This document shows, one piece after another, positions 1 to 4,754 of a stretch of DNA of 5,219 nucleotides. Position 1 is the first letter of the stretch; every line of letters starts with the position of its first letter. The position numbers and the translations under genes were made by a program. Under the pieces are notes generated by a model. It searched no databases and was not told the origin of the DNA. It worked only from the letters and a program-made list of their open reading frames with translations. The stretch spans positions 1-5,219 of the forward strand of contig JAFXPL010000165.1 of assembly GCA_017527945.1 (NCBI GenBank), read 5' to 3'. This DNA is from Bacteroidales bacterium (GTDB lineage: Bacteria > Bacteroidota > Bacteroidia > Bacteroidales > WCHB1-69).

Positions 1-45
1 AAGGGTGTAGAGTCCCCAGGCATGATATAGAAAACTGCTGTTCAT
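1..45 (-). CDS. Transposase N-terminus, ISL3-like (runs off the window)
   Basis: Reading leftward from ATG at 45-43, 15 codons stay open to the window edge and give MNSSFLYHAWGLYTL. From memory, many ISL3-family transposases of Bacteroidota begin with a short leader followed by a segment like LYHAFGL, and this matches. The catalytic DDE domain and the zinc-binding N-terminal region expected next lie outside the window, so neither function nor integrity can be judged. A TATATTTG box on the same strand (78-71) is well placed to drive it. The other minus-strand ATG, at 25-23, is in another frame and gives only MPGDSTP. The family call is tentative because so few residues are visible. Confidence 0.5.
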   Translation of the reverse strand, partial: MNSSFLYHAWGLYTL

Positions 46-70
46 ACTTGTACATTTGTTTGTGGTTATT

Positions 71-78
71 CAAATATA
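71..78 (-). promoter_or_regulatory. -7 box for the partial transposase gene
   Basis: The minus strand reads TATATTTG, an exact match to the Bacteroidota -7 consensus TAnnTTTG, about 25 bases before the ATG at 45. No TTG lies at the usual 19-21 base distance upstream, so only half of the promoter signature is present. Confidence 0.35.
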
Positions 79-141
79 CAAAATGTTCAGCGGTTTTCTT
101 CATTATCTTATCATTATATCACTCGAAATGTCGGATGAACC

Positions 142-175
142 TTTTTTTTGTGCCCCCGGGATGCGGGGGAAAAAA
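142..175. other. GC-rich hairpin flanked by T and A runs
   Basis: CCCCC (153-157) pairs with GGGGG (165-169) around the loop GGGATGC. The T run at 144-149 can extend the stem by pairing with the A run at 170-175, leaving GTG bulged. On either strand the T run comes before the hairpin and the A run after it, so this lacks the order of an intrinsic terminator. It sits at the proposed edge of the IS element. Confidence 0.5.
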
Positions 176-179
176 GAAT

Positions 180-247
180 GGGGTTGATGGGGTGAATGGG
201 GTGAATGGGTTGATTGGGGTGATGGGGTTGATGGGGAGAATGAGGGG
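180..247 (+). repeat. G-tract tandem array, potential G-quadruplex
   Basis: Eight runs of three or four G occur at 180-183, 189-192, 198-201, 207-209, 216-219, 224-227, 233-236 and 244-247. Spacers are 4-7 nt, of the types TTGAT and TGAAT. The unit is an imperfect 9-mer, GGGGTTGAT or GGGGTGAAT. It abuts the dispersed repeat copy at 242 and may have expanded from that repeat's AGGGGTGA sequence. It lies about 235-300 bases before the leuB -7 box. A reading frame across it gives a Gly-rich repeat that I do not consider coding. Confidence 0.75.
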
Positions 248-396
248 AGAGAAACACTATGAATCAGACTGCTTTAGTGGGGCTATGCCCCTACAAGGCG
301 ATTTGTTCTCATTCTTCATCACCCCTCCGGCCCGTTGGGCCACCTCTCTGGGGAGGAGTTCCAATGGAACCAGGGGGGCACTTCTATATCATTGCC
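242..396 (+). repeat. Dispersed palindromic repeat, copy A (internally deleted)
   Basis: This stretch matches segments of copy B (1674-1979). Positions 242-279 match 1773-1810 (shared core CACTATGAATCAGACTGCT). Positions 285-369 match 1886-1979, including the stretch around CACCCCTCCGGCCCGTTGGG. The roughly 75 bases of copy B between these blocks are missing. The tail CTTCTATATCATTGCC (381-396) recurs inverted at 1674-1690 in the left arm of copy B. The hairpin CCTCCCC/GGGGAGG of copy B is shortened here to CCTCTCTGGGGAGG. It looks like a deletion derivative of a larger element. Possible reading frames in it (FFITPPARWATS) are shared with copy B and are probably not proteins. Confidence 0.75.
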
Positions 397-456
397 ATGA
401 TTTTGAAGGGATTTTGATGGGATTTTTAGGGAGAGAAGGGGAATTATATTGGGATT

Positions 457-490
457 TTGCTTTCATTTATGTTGATTTTTCGTATCTTTG
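457..490 (+). promoter_or_regulatory. leuB promoter
   Basis: TATCTTTG at 483-490 is an exact match to the Bacteroidota -7 element TAnnTTTG. A TTG at 457-459 is the best -33 candidate, but the gap is 23 bases rather than the usual 19-21. Transcription would begin near 495 and leave a leader of about 30 nt, too short for a leader-peptide attenuator. The box lies inside the open frame that continues upstream of leuB, which argues for translation starting at 523. Confidence 0.65.
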
Positions 491-522
491 CAAAAGATTT
501 GAAAGTAAAATACGGATTGATT

Positions 523-1584
523 ATGAAATTGAAAATTGCAGTTCTGGCCGGTGACGGTATCGGACCGGAGATTATGGAGCAGGGCGTGGCTGTGCTGAAT
601 GCTGTTGCAGAGAAGTTCGGACACGAAGTAACGTACAAGGAGGCGCTTTGCGGTGCTCATGCCATCGACGATGTCGGTGACCCTTTCCCCGAAGAGACTT
701 TCCAGACATGTATGGAGGCGGATGCTGTGTTGTTTGCCAGCGTCGGTGACCCGAAGTTTGACAACAATCCCAATGCGAAGGTGCGTCCGGAACAGGGTTT
801 GCTGGCCATGCGCAAGAAACTCGGACTTTTTGCCAACATCCGTCCTGTGACGACGTTCGACTGCCTTGTCCACAACTCACCGTTGAAAGACGAACTGGTG
901 CGCGGTGCCGACTTCATCTGCATCCGCGAACTGACGGGCGGCATGTATTTCGGTGAAAAGTTCGAGAGCGACGACCGCGCCTACGACACCAATGACTACA
1001 GCCGCAAGGAGATTGAGCGCATCCTGCGCGTTGCCTACGACTATGCCCTGAAGCGCAAGCGTCACCTCACCGTCGTTGACAAGGCCAATGTCCTGGCCTC
1101 CAGTCGTTTGTGGCGCAAGGTGGCCCAGGAGATGGCGCCGCAGTACCCCGACGTCGTCACTGACTATATGTATGTCGATAATGCCGCTATGCGCATGATT
1201 CAGGAGCCGCGTTTCTTCGACGTGATGGTGACCGAGAATACTTTCGGCGACATCCTCACCGACGAAGGTTCGTGCATCACAGGTTCGATGGGCCTGCTGC
1301 CGTCGGCTTCGACCGGTGAACACACTCCTGTCTTCGAGCCCATCCACGGCTCGTGGCCGCAGGCAAAGGGCCTGAACATCGCCAATCCACTGGCGCAAAT
1401 CCTCAGTGTCGCCATGCTGTTCGAATACTTCGACCTGCAGGACGAAGGCAAACTCATCCGCAAGGCCGTCAATGCCAGTCTCGACGAGAATGTCCGCACG
1501 CCGGAAATTCAGGTCGAAGGCGGAGAAAAATACGGCACGCTCGAGGTCGGTCAGTGGATTGTTGACTACATCCGCAAGGCCTGA
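523..1584 (+). CDS. leuB: 3-isopropylmalate dehydrogenase
   Basis: This cytoplasmic enzyme oxidises and decarboxylates 3-isopropylmalate with NAD+ to 2-oxoisocaproate, the third stage of leucine biosynthesis. The product is 353 residues, normal for the family, and starts [17 protein letters not shown], the family N-terminus. Visible motifs are GDGIGPEI (10-17), [20 protein letters not shown] (88-107, substrate arginines R97 and R107), [11 protein letters not shown] (134-144, R135 and Y142), VDKANVL (185-191, K187), VDNAAM (218-223, D219), and [12 protein letters not shown] (237-248, D243 and D247 for metal). The cofactor loop reads [18 protein letters not shown] (272-289), with Gln where the Thermus enzyme has an NAD-contacting Asp. 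An in-frame upstream extension to TTG at 457 is rejected because it spans the promoter. No other leu gene is in the window. The gene looks intact. Confidence 0.95.
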   Translation: MKLKIAVLAGDGIGPEIMEQGVAVLNAVAEKFGHEVTYKEALCGAHAIDDVGDPFPEETFQTCMEADAVLFASVGDPKFDNNPNAKVRPEQGLLAMRKKLGLFANIRPVTTFDCLVHNSPLKDELVRGADFICIRELTGGMYFGEKFESDDRAYDTNDYSRKEIERILRVAYDYALKRKRHLTVVDKANVLASSRLWRKVAQEMAPQYPDVVTDYMYVDNAAMRMIQEPRFFDVMVTENTFGDILTDEGSCITGSMGLLPSASTGEHTPVFEPIHGSWPQAKGLNIANPLAQILSVAMLFEYFDLQDEGKLIRKAVNASLDENVRTPEIQVEGGEKYGTLEVGQWIVDYIRKA

Positions 1585-1602
1585 CACGTTGACCTTGACA
1601 AT

Positions 1603-1622
1603 AGCCGAAGGCTGGCGTTTTT
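1603..1622 (+). terminator. Weak candidate terminator of leuB
   Basis: Beginning 19 bases after the leuB stop, AGCC (1603-1606) pairs with GGCT (1610-1613) across GAA, followed by GGCG and five T residues (1618-1622). The stem is only 4 bp and the T run does not follow it directly. A perfect 7-bp hairpin TCGATTC/GAATCGA (1622-1638) comes next but has no T run. Termination here is plausible but weak. Confidence 0.3.
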
Positions 1623-1673
1623 CGATTCTCTGAATCGACATCAGAGGCCCGGACTTTGTGAACAATAAATAAA

Positions 1674-1979
1674 AGGGCAATGATATAGAAGATGCCCCAT
1701 TGTTTCTTGATTGATGGATTAGGCAGATGTGGGGAACTCCTCCCCAGATTGGGGAGGTGCCCTGGAGGGGCGGAGGGGTGAGAATCACTATGAATCAGAC
1801 TGCTGAAGTGGGGCATTTGCTTGTAGGGGCTTAGCTTGTCTAAGCCCAATAGCTCGGTGGGGAAAGAGTTGTGGGCATAGACAACCTATGCCCCTACAAG
1901 CCAATCTGTTCTCATTCTTCATCACCCCTCCGGCCCGTTGGGCCACCTCCCCTATCTGGGGAGGAGTTCCGATGGAGCC
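1674..1979. repeat. Dispersed palindromic repeat, copy B (long inverted-repeat element)
   Basis: Two arms are inverted copies of each other: 1734-1780 against 1921-1968, and 1820-1849 against 1871-1901. Each arm is itself a chain of hairpins. The left arm has CCTCCCC/GGGGAGG (1739-1757), GCCC/GGGC (1759-1771) and GGGCTTAG/CTAAGCCC (1827-1847). The right arm has GGGCATAG/CTATGCCC (1873-1893), GGCCC/GGGCC (1932-1944) and CCTCCCC/GGGGAGG (1946-1964). Several arm differences are compensatory, so the stems are kept. The left edge, read inverted, shares CTTCTATATCATTGCC with copy A, apart from one base spacing beside it. There is no transposase, so it resembles a REP- or MITE-like non-autonomous element. 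It lies 90 bases after leuB. Confidence 0.75.
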
Positions 1980-2151
1980 GCGGATGGGGCAGCCCATCCG
2001 GACACCCAAGGACTTTGAATACCTGGCAGCCTGCATCGTCGATCGCCTCCACCAGTCCCTCAGTCCTTCCACCCTCAAGCGCGTGTGGAACTACATCACC
2101 ACCGACTGCGACCTTTCCCAAATCTCCGACCTCGCCCACTACCGCCTCTGA
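1972..2151 (+). pseudogene. Remnant of a conserved hypothetical protein gene, fused to the repeat
   Basis: From ATG at 1972 a 59-residue frame reads through RTPKDFEYLAACIVDRLHQS and SPSTLKRVWNYITT, then ends at TGA 2149-2151 after DLAHYRL. From memory, Bacteroidales have uncharacterised proteins with an N-terminal segment of the type PKDFEYLS...ISPTTLKRLWGY...LARYVGY. This matches their first 50 or so residues and then stops. Its GC-rich, coding-like composition contrasts with the AT-rich sequence after it. The frame also stays open upstream through copy B to 1888, but that part is repeat sequence. It is probably a broken gene whose 3' part is lost. A genuine small protein starting at 1972 or 1984 is possible. 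No function is known to me. Confidence 0.5.
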
Positions 2152-2276
2152 AGACAGGCTGAAAGGCCTTGTGAGGTATTCCTACTACGAATTACGCGGA
2201 TTTTACGAATTTAACATTCGCAGGGTGTTCAAGAACCGCAGATTACACCGATTAACTCAAACCAGAGTTCACTGAA

Positions 2277-2342
2277 ATTTCATCCGCAGACGAAAAAGAT
2301 TTCGTCCGCAGTGCAAATTTATTTCGTCCGCAGACGAAATTT
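2277..2342. repeat. Three tandem 22-bp repeats with core TTTCGTCCGCAG
   Basis: The units occupy 2277-2298, 2299-2320 and 2321-2342. The shared core CCGCAG falls at 2284, 2306 and 2328, exactly 22 bases apart. Units 1 and 3 continue with ACGAAA, making a palindrome, while unit 2 has TGCAAATTT there. Unit 1 has TTTCATC in place of TTTCGTC. The exact period of about two helical turns puts all copies on one DNA face, which could suit a protein-binding array, though no regulator is visible nearby. Confidence 0.8.
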
Positions 2343-2348
2343 TGTTTC
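2321..2348 (+). terminator. Candidate intrinsic terminator in the third 22-bp repeat
   Basis: TTTCGTC (2322-2328) pairs perfectly with GACGAAA (2333-2339) around CGCA, and TTTTGTTT follows directly. It could stop transcription coming from the pseudogene side. The overlap with the tandem array makes it unclear which role, if any, is primary. Confidence 0.4.
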
Positions 2349-2415
2349 TCTACAGTGGTACAATAAAAAAATTTTTATCGCGAAAAATGCGAAAGGGGCG
2401 AAAAAGTAGTTTTTA

Positions 2416-2495
2416 GTTGTCAGAGTTGTCTTCAAAAAACAACGGACGTTTTATTTTATAAAAGACAACGAAGACAACTTGGGACAACTTTTTTA
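2416..2495 (+). repeat. Imperfect inverted repeat followed by a T run
   Basis: GTTGTC (2416-2421) pairs with GACAAC (2483-2488) and GTTGTCTTC (2425-2433) pairs with GAAGACAAC (2470-2478), separated by small internal loops. The apical loop is 36 nt, and TTTTTTATT follows at 2489-2497. The order, stem then T run, is terminator-like on the plus strand. The large AT-rich loop and the lack of an upstream gene make that uncertain. Confidence 0.5.
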
Positions 2496-2551
2496 TTACG
2501 AAAAACACGGAAAAGACGAGAACAACGTGCTTGCGGAATAATTTCTTAATG

Positions 2552-2629
2552 TTATCAAGAATTGGAGAATTAGAGAATTTATACTCTTCATCTGCAACGT
2601 TAACTCTCCAATTCTCCAATTCTTGATAA
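2552..2629. repeat. 25-bp inverted repeat with 28-nt loop
   Basis: Positions 2552-2576 and 2605-2629 are reverse complements with one mismatch (A at 2572 against C at 2609). The arms contain an 8-bp subunit in tandem: AATTGGAG and AATTAGAG on the left, CTCCAATT twice on the right. There is no T run in terminator position on the plus strand. The minus-strand exit reads CATTAAGAAATTATT, also without one. It could be a MITE-like footprint or a stable RNA hairpin. Confidence 0.8.
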
Positions 2630-2755
2630 AAAAACTTGCATTTCTGGAATAATTCCTGGATAATTTCTTTCAGAAGGACAACTGCATCGCCCTCTTTTCT
2701 GCGTATTTCAGTGTATTTCTGCGTGCCCCCTTCAAATAACATTTTCGCTTTTTTC

Positions 2756-2801
2756 GCATTCTTTCGTGATAAAAACAAGCATTCTTTCGTGATGAAAACA
2801 C
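2756..2801. repeat. Tandem duplication of a 23-bp unit
   Basis: Units at 2756-2778 and 2779-2801 both begin GCATTCTTTCGTGAT and differ at two positions (A/G after GTGAT, and the last base). They are directly adjacent, as expected for slippage or a recent tandem duplication. No function is apparent. Confidence 0.75.
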
Positions 2802-2990
2802 GTTATTCCCCTATTCTTTTCTGCGATTTCATGTTTTTTTGCCAATTTCGTCTTTTCTATCAGGTGTCCATTTCCCGGATGCGCAGCGAAATGGAACAGA
2901 AACGCCGCAATTCCAATTCTCTTTTTTCTTGTTTCGATGGCGATTCCCAGAAAAAACACAAGGAAATCAGCATTTTTTTGCCTTAAAGTT

Positions 2991-3020
2991 TTGTGGTTTA
3001 AGGAATTTGCCGTAATTTTG
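2991..3020 (+). promoter_or_regulatory. rpsU promoter
   Basis: TTG at 2991-2993 is followed after 19 bases by TAATTTTG at 3013-3020. Both match the Bacteroidota housekeeping promoter TTG-N19-21-TAnnTTTG. Transcription should begin near 3025, giving a leader of about 100 nt. Confidence 0.85.
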
Positions 3021-3024
3021 CAGT

Positions 3025-3126
3025 CCTTTCCGTAGTCCGACATGCTGTGCCGGATAGGTTGGCGTGGCTGGACACGGGAGGAAAAACAATTGTTTAACTT
3101 AATTAATTACCCAAAAATCAAACGTA
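3025..3126 (+). promoter_or_regulatory. rpsU 5' leader with hairpins and a displaced GGGAGG
   Basis: Two small hairpins are visible: TCCG/CGGA (3036-3039 with 3051-3054, apex ACA/TGT) and CGTG/CACG (3063-3066 with 3073-3076). A strong anti-Shine-Dalgarno complement, GGGAGG, sits at 3076-3081, 45 bases before the rpsU ATG and too far for normal initiation there. The bases directly before the ATG are A-rich (CCCAAAAATCAAACGTA), as usual in this phylum. GGGAGG is 8 bases before a TTG (3090) that opens a small frame overlapping the rpsU start. Autoregulation by S21 is a reasonable inference, but no known leader class is recognised. Confidence 0.55.
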
Positions 3127-3318
3127 ATGATTATCGTACCTGTTAAAGAAGGTGAGAACATTGAGAAGGCTCTCAAGAAGTTCAAGAGAAAGTCGGAAAA
3201 GACTGGTGTCATCAAGGAAGTGCGCACACGCCGCGAGTTTCAGAAACCGTCTGTGACACGCCGCAAGAAGATGCAGCACGCCATCTATGTGAACAAACTC
3301 CACCAGTCGGAGGATTAA
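3127..3318 (+). CDS. rpsU: 30S ribosomal protein bS21
   Basis: The 63-residue basic protein begins MIIVPVKEGENIEKALKKFK, the typical S21 N-terminus. It continues with the Arg/Lys-rich middle (KRKSEKTGVIKEVRTRREFQ), KPSVTRRKKMQ and YVNKLHQSED. The length matches Bacteroidota S21, shorter than the 71 residues of E. coli. S21 binds the 30S platform near the 3' end of 16S rRNA. In Flavobacterium it helps, with S18 and S6, to hide the anti-Shine-Dalgarno, so S21 level may affect which messages are initiated. The start at 3127 is fixed by the conserved MIIVPV. It has a strong promoter and a long leader. There is no clear terminator after it, only a palindrome CGTGCGCACG at 3326-3335, so read-through into xerC is possible. 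Confidence 0.95.
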   Translation: MIIVPVKEGENIEKALKKFKRKSEKTGVIKEVRTRREFQKPSVTRRKKMQHAIYVNKLHQSED

Positions 3319-3384
3319 CGTCTTTCGTGCGCACGGAATGTCGTCTCAGCATTGAAAAATGTGGGGTAACGACGTGCGTAACCT

Positions 3385-3427
3385 CCAAATTTGAGAAAAA
3401 ACAAAAGAATTTTGCATCAAAATTTGG
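3385..3427 (+). other. Nested inverted repeats in the rpsU-xerC gap
   Basis: CCAAATTT (3385-3392) is complementary to AAATTTGG (3420-3427). Inside it CAAAA (3402-3406) pairs with TTTTG (3410-3414) around GAA. The right half overlaps the -33 element of the proposed xerC promoter, so a DNA-binding or RNA role in xerC expression is conceivable. No T run follows, so it is not a convincing terminator. Confidence 0.4.
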
Positions 3428-3455
3428 TTGTAATCTGAAAAAATCGCTAAATTCG
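3424..3455 (+). promoter_or_regulatory. Candidate xerC-hpf promoter
   Basis: TTG at 3424-3426 is followed after 21 bases by TAAATTCG at 3448-3455, one mismatch from TAnnTTTG. It lies 68 bases before the xerC ATG. A separate promoter here would let xerC and hpf be transcribed apart from rpsU. Confidence 0.45.
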
Positions 3456-3522
3456 TAGCAGAGAAATCTCCGACAGGGCTGACGTGCGAGTCGGCCGGCG
3501 CCGGAGGAAGAAAGGCACGGAT

Positions 3523-4416
3523 ATGTGTACAGATTCTTTCCTTGAGTACCTGAAGGCAGAGCGGAACCGGTCGGACAAGACCGTGCAAAGTTACGGCCGC
3601 TCACTGAAAGAATTTAAGGAGTTCTTTGAAGACTTGAACGAGGGCTTGACGTGGGAAACGGTCGATGCCGCGGTGGTTCGCGAATGGGCCATCAAACTGC
3701 TCGACGCCGACGGCCTGTCGCCTGCTTCGGTCAACCTGAAACTGAGTGCGCTGCGCACCTTCTACCGCTACATGATGATGGTGGGAAGGGTGGGGAAGTC
3801 GCCGATGGCCAGGGTACCGAACCCGAAGAAGCGAAAGGTGCTGCCGGTGTTTGTCCGCGAACAAGAGATGGAGCGCCTGCTCGAACTGATGTCGGAGGGA
3901 AAGACTTTTCCCGAAGTGCGTAACCGGCTGATTGTCCTGATGCTCTACATGACGGGGATGCGCCGTGCCGAACTGCTCGGCCTGACGGATGCCGACGTCA
4001 TGCTGGACGAAGGGACCATCAAGGTGACTGGTAAGCGCGACAAGCAGCGCCTGATTCCTATCGGCGGTGAACTGGCCGGACAGGTGCGTGACTATCAGCA
4101 ACTGCGCGAACAGACCTTCGGCCCCGGGACACATGGCGGTCGCTTGCTCCTGGACGACAAAGGTGCCCCGCTGAGCGTTTCAAAACTGGAAACCATCGTC
4201 CGCGATACGCTCGCGCTCGTGACCAACCAGCAAAAGCGCAGTCCTCACGTGCTACGGCACACGTTTGCCACGCAGATGCTCAACCACGGAGCCGACCTCC
4301 AGTCGATTCAGAAACTGCTGGGACACGAAAGTCTGGAAACCACACAAATCTACACCCATCTCTCGTTTGAGGAACTGAAAAATGAATATCAGGGCGCACA
4401 TCCGCGCTCCAAGTAA
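3523..4416 (+). CDS. xerC: Site-specific tyrosine recombinase, XerC type
   Basis: This 297-residue protein has the size of Xer recombinases, which resolve chromosome dimers at dif by strand exchange through a 3'-phosphotyrosine. An N-terminal SAM-like DNA-binding domain (about 1-95; FLEYLKAERNRSDKTVQSYG) precedes the catalytic domain (about 105-297). All catalytic residues are visible: R147 in TGMRRAELLGL, K171 in VTGKRDKQRLIP, H242 and R245 in HVLRHTFATQML, H268 in LLGHESLETTQIYTH, and nucleophile Y277. I chose ATG 3523, after GGAGGAAGAAAGG; the frame runs back to GTG 3484 but adds an Arg-rich leader unlike Xer proteins. It lies between rpsU and hpf and stops 20 bases before hpf. A non-Xer integrase is unlikely, since no integrase-type neighbours or attachment sites are seen. 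XerC versus XerD is by context only. Confidence 0.9.
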   Translation: MCTDSFLEYLKAERNRSDKTVQSYGRSLKEFKEFFEDLNEGLTWETVDAAVVREWAIKLLDADGLSPASVNLKLSALRTFYRYMMMVGRVGKSPMARVPNPKKRKVLPVFVREQEMERLLELMSEGKTFPEVRNRLIVLMLYMTGMRRAELLGLTDADVMLDEGTIKVTGKRDKQRLIPIGGELAGQVRDYQQLREQTFGPGTHGGRLLLDDKGAPLSVSKLETIVRDTLALVTNQQKRSPHVLRHTFATQMLNHGADLQSIQKLLGHESLETTQIYTHLSFEELKNEYQGAHPRSK

Positions 4417-4436
4417 CTCTTAAAACATATAAGACT

Positions 4437-4736
4437 ATGGAAATTAGCGTAAAGACAATCAAATTCGATGCAACGGAAAAGTTGCAGGAGTTCATCCAGA
4501 AGAAGGCAAGTAAACTGGAGAAGTTTTGTGGCGAAATAAGAAAGGTAGAGGTGTCATTGAAGGTCGTAAAGCCGGCAACCGCTCTCAACAAAGAAGCCAG
4601 CGTCAAAATCGTGCTCCCGGGAGAGGAACTGTTCGCCGACAAAACATGCGACACGTTTGAAGAAGCAATCACTCAAAGTCTGGCTGCATTGGAGAAACCT
4701 TTGGCCAGATATAAAGAAAAACAAGACAAAAAATAA
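4437..4736 (+). CDS. hpf: Ribosome hibernation promoting factor, short form (HPF/YfiA, S30AE family)
   Basis: The 99-residue protein begins MEISVKTIKFDATEKLQEFI and contains KKASKLEKFCGEIRKVEVSL and VKIVLPGEELFADKTCDTFE, fitting the beta-alpha-beta-beta-beta-alpha S30AE domain. It ends in a Lys-rich tail, YKEKQDKK. Proteins of this family bind the 30S decoding region of idle ribosomes, block tRNA and mRNA binding, and promote storage or dimerisation in slow growth. The length matches the short form; the C-terminal dimerisation domain of long HPF is absent. It starts 20 bases after xerC and is probably co-transcribed with it. No terminator follows the stop, which is next to an A-rich run, so the transcript may continue into the tRNA genes. 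Confidence 0.92.
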   Translation: MEISVKTIKFDATEKLQEFIQKKASKLEKFCGEIRKVEVSLKVVKPATALNKEASVKIVLPGEELFADKTCDTFEEAITQSLAALEKPLARYKEKQDKK

Positions 4737-4754
4737 AAAAAGTCTTGAAAAGTC

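Larger units (their letters stand above)
1..141 (-). mobile_element. Right end of an ISL3-like insertion sequence (partial)
   Basis: The element is inferred from the transposase start at 1-45 on the minus strand; the rest lies beyond the window. Read on the minus strand, the proposed terminus begins GGTTCATCCGACATTTCGAG at 141. It is followed at 142-149 by eight T residues, which would fit an 8-bp AT-rich target duplication of the kind made by ISL3-family elements. The inverted repeat cannot be confirmed without the other end, so the outer boundary is a guess. The family assignment rests only on the short transposase segment. Confidence 0.45.
2152..2990. other. Gene-free AT-rich intergenic region rich in repeats
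   Basis: I see no credible gene on either strand. Long open frames exist (2413-2778 minus; 2636-2986 plus), but their translations are Lys/Phe-rich, run across inverted and tandem repeats and resemble no family I know. The stretch around 2185-2260 (tacgaattacgcggatttta and accgcagattacaccgatta types) and around 2699-2725 (tctgcgtatttcagtgtatt) resembles degenerate filler often seen between Bacteroidota genes. The clearer structures are listed as separate entries. A small IR, TCCATTTC (2867-2874) with GAAATGGA (2888-2895), lies near the right end. Confidence 0.6.

Noticed and set aside
51..58. Plus-strand TACATTTG as a promoter
   Set aside because: It matches the -7 consensus by chance: no TTG at the right distance, and no gene begins shortly downstream.
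153..175. Intrinsic terminator at the GC hairpin
   Set aside because: A residues, not T residues, follow the stem on both strands.
457..522. Upstream extension of leuB to TTG 457
   Set aside because: It would place the -7 box TATCTTTG inside the coding region, and the conserved LeuB N-terminus begins at ATG 523.
48..554. 168-codon plus-strand frame with Gly-Val/Gly-Leu repeats
   Set aside because: The Gly repeats come from the G-tract array, part is the dispersed repeat, and it overlaps the leuB promoter and start.
877..1788. 303-codon minus-strand frame opposite leuB
   Set aside because: It is an antisense shadow of the GC-rich leuB codons and ends in the repeat; the sense frame has all LeuB motifs.
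2277..2342. Possible CRISPR array
   Set aside because: The units are directly adjacent with no unique spacers, only three copies exist, and no cas gene is present.
2413..2778. 121-codon minus-strand frame in the intergenic region
   Set aside because: It runs through both inverted repeats, has Lys/Phe-rich low-complexity sequence, resembles no family I know and has no consensus promoter.
2636..2986. 116-codon plus-strand frame before rpsU
   Set aside because: Phe- and Ser-rich translation of AT-rich repeats, including the 23-bp tandem duplication; no recognisable domain.
3119..3126. Minus-strand TACGTTTG as an antisense promoter next to rpsU
   Set aside because: There is no -33 TTG at 19-21 bases, and no gene or conserved structure is evident on that strand.
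3484..3522. Upstream extension of xerC to GTG 3484
   Set aside because: It adds an Arg-rich leader not typical of Xer proteins; ATG 3523 gives the normal N-terminus and has a purine-rich stretch upstream.
3601..4134. 177-codon minus-strand frame opposite xerC
   Set aside because: It is a shadow of xerC codon bias; the sense strand shows all tyrosine recombinase catalytic residues.
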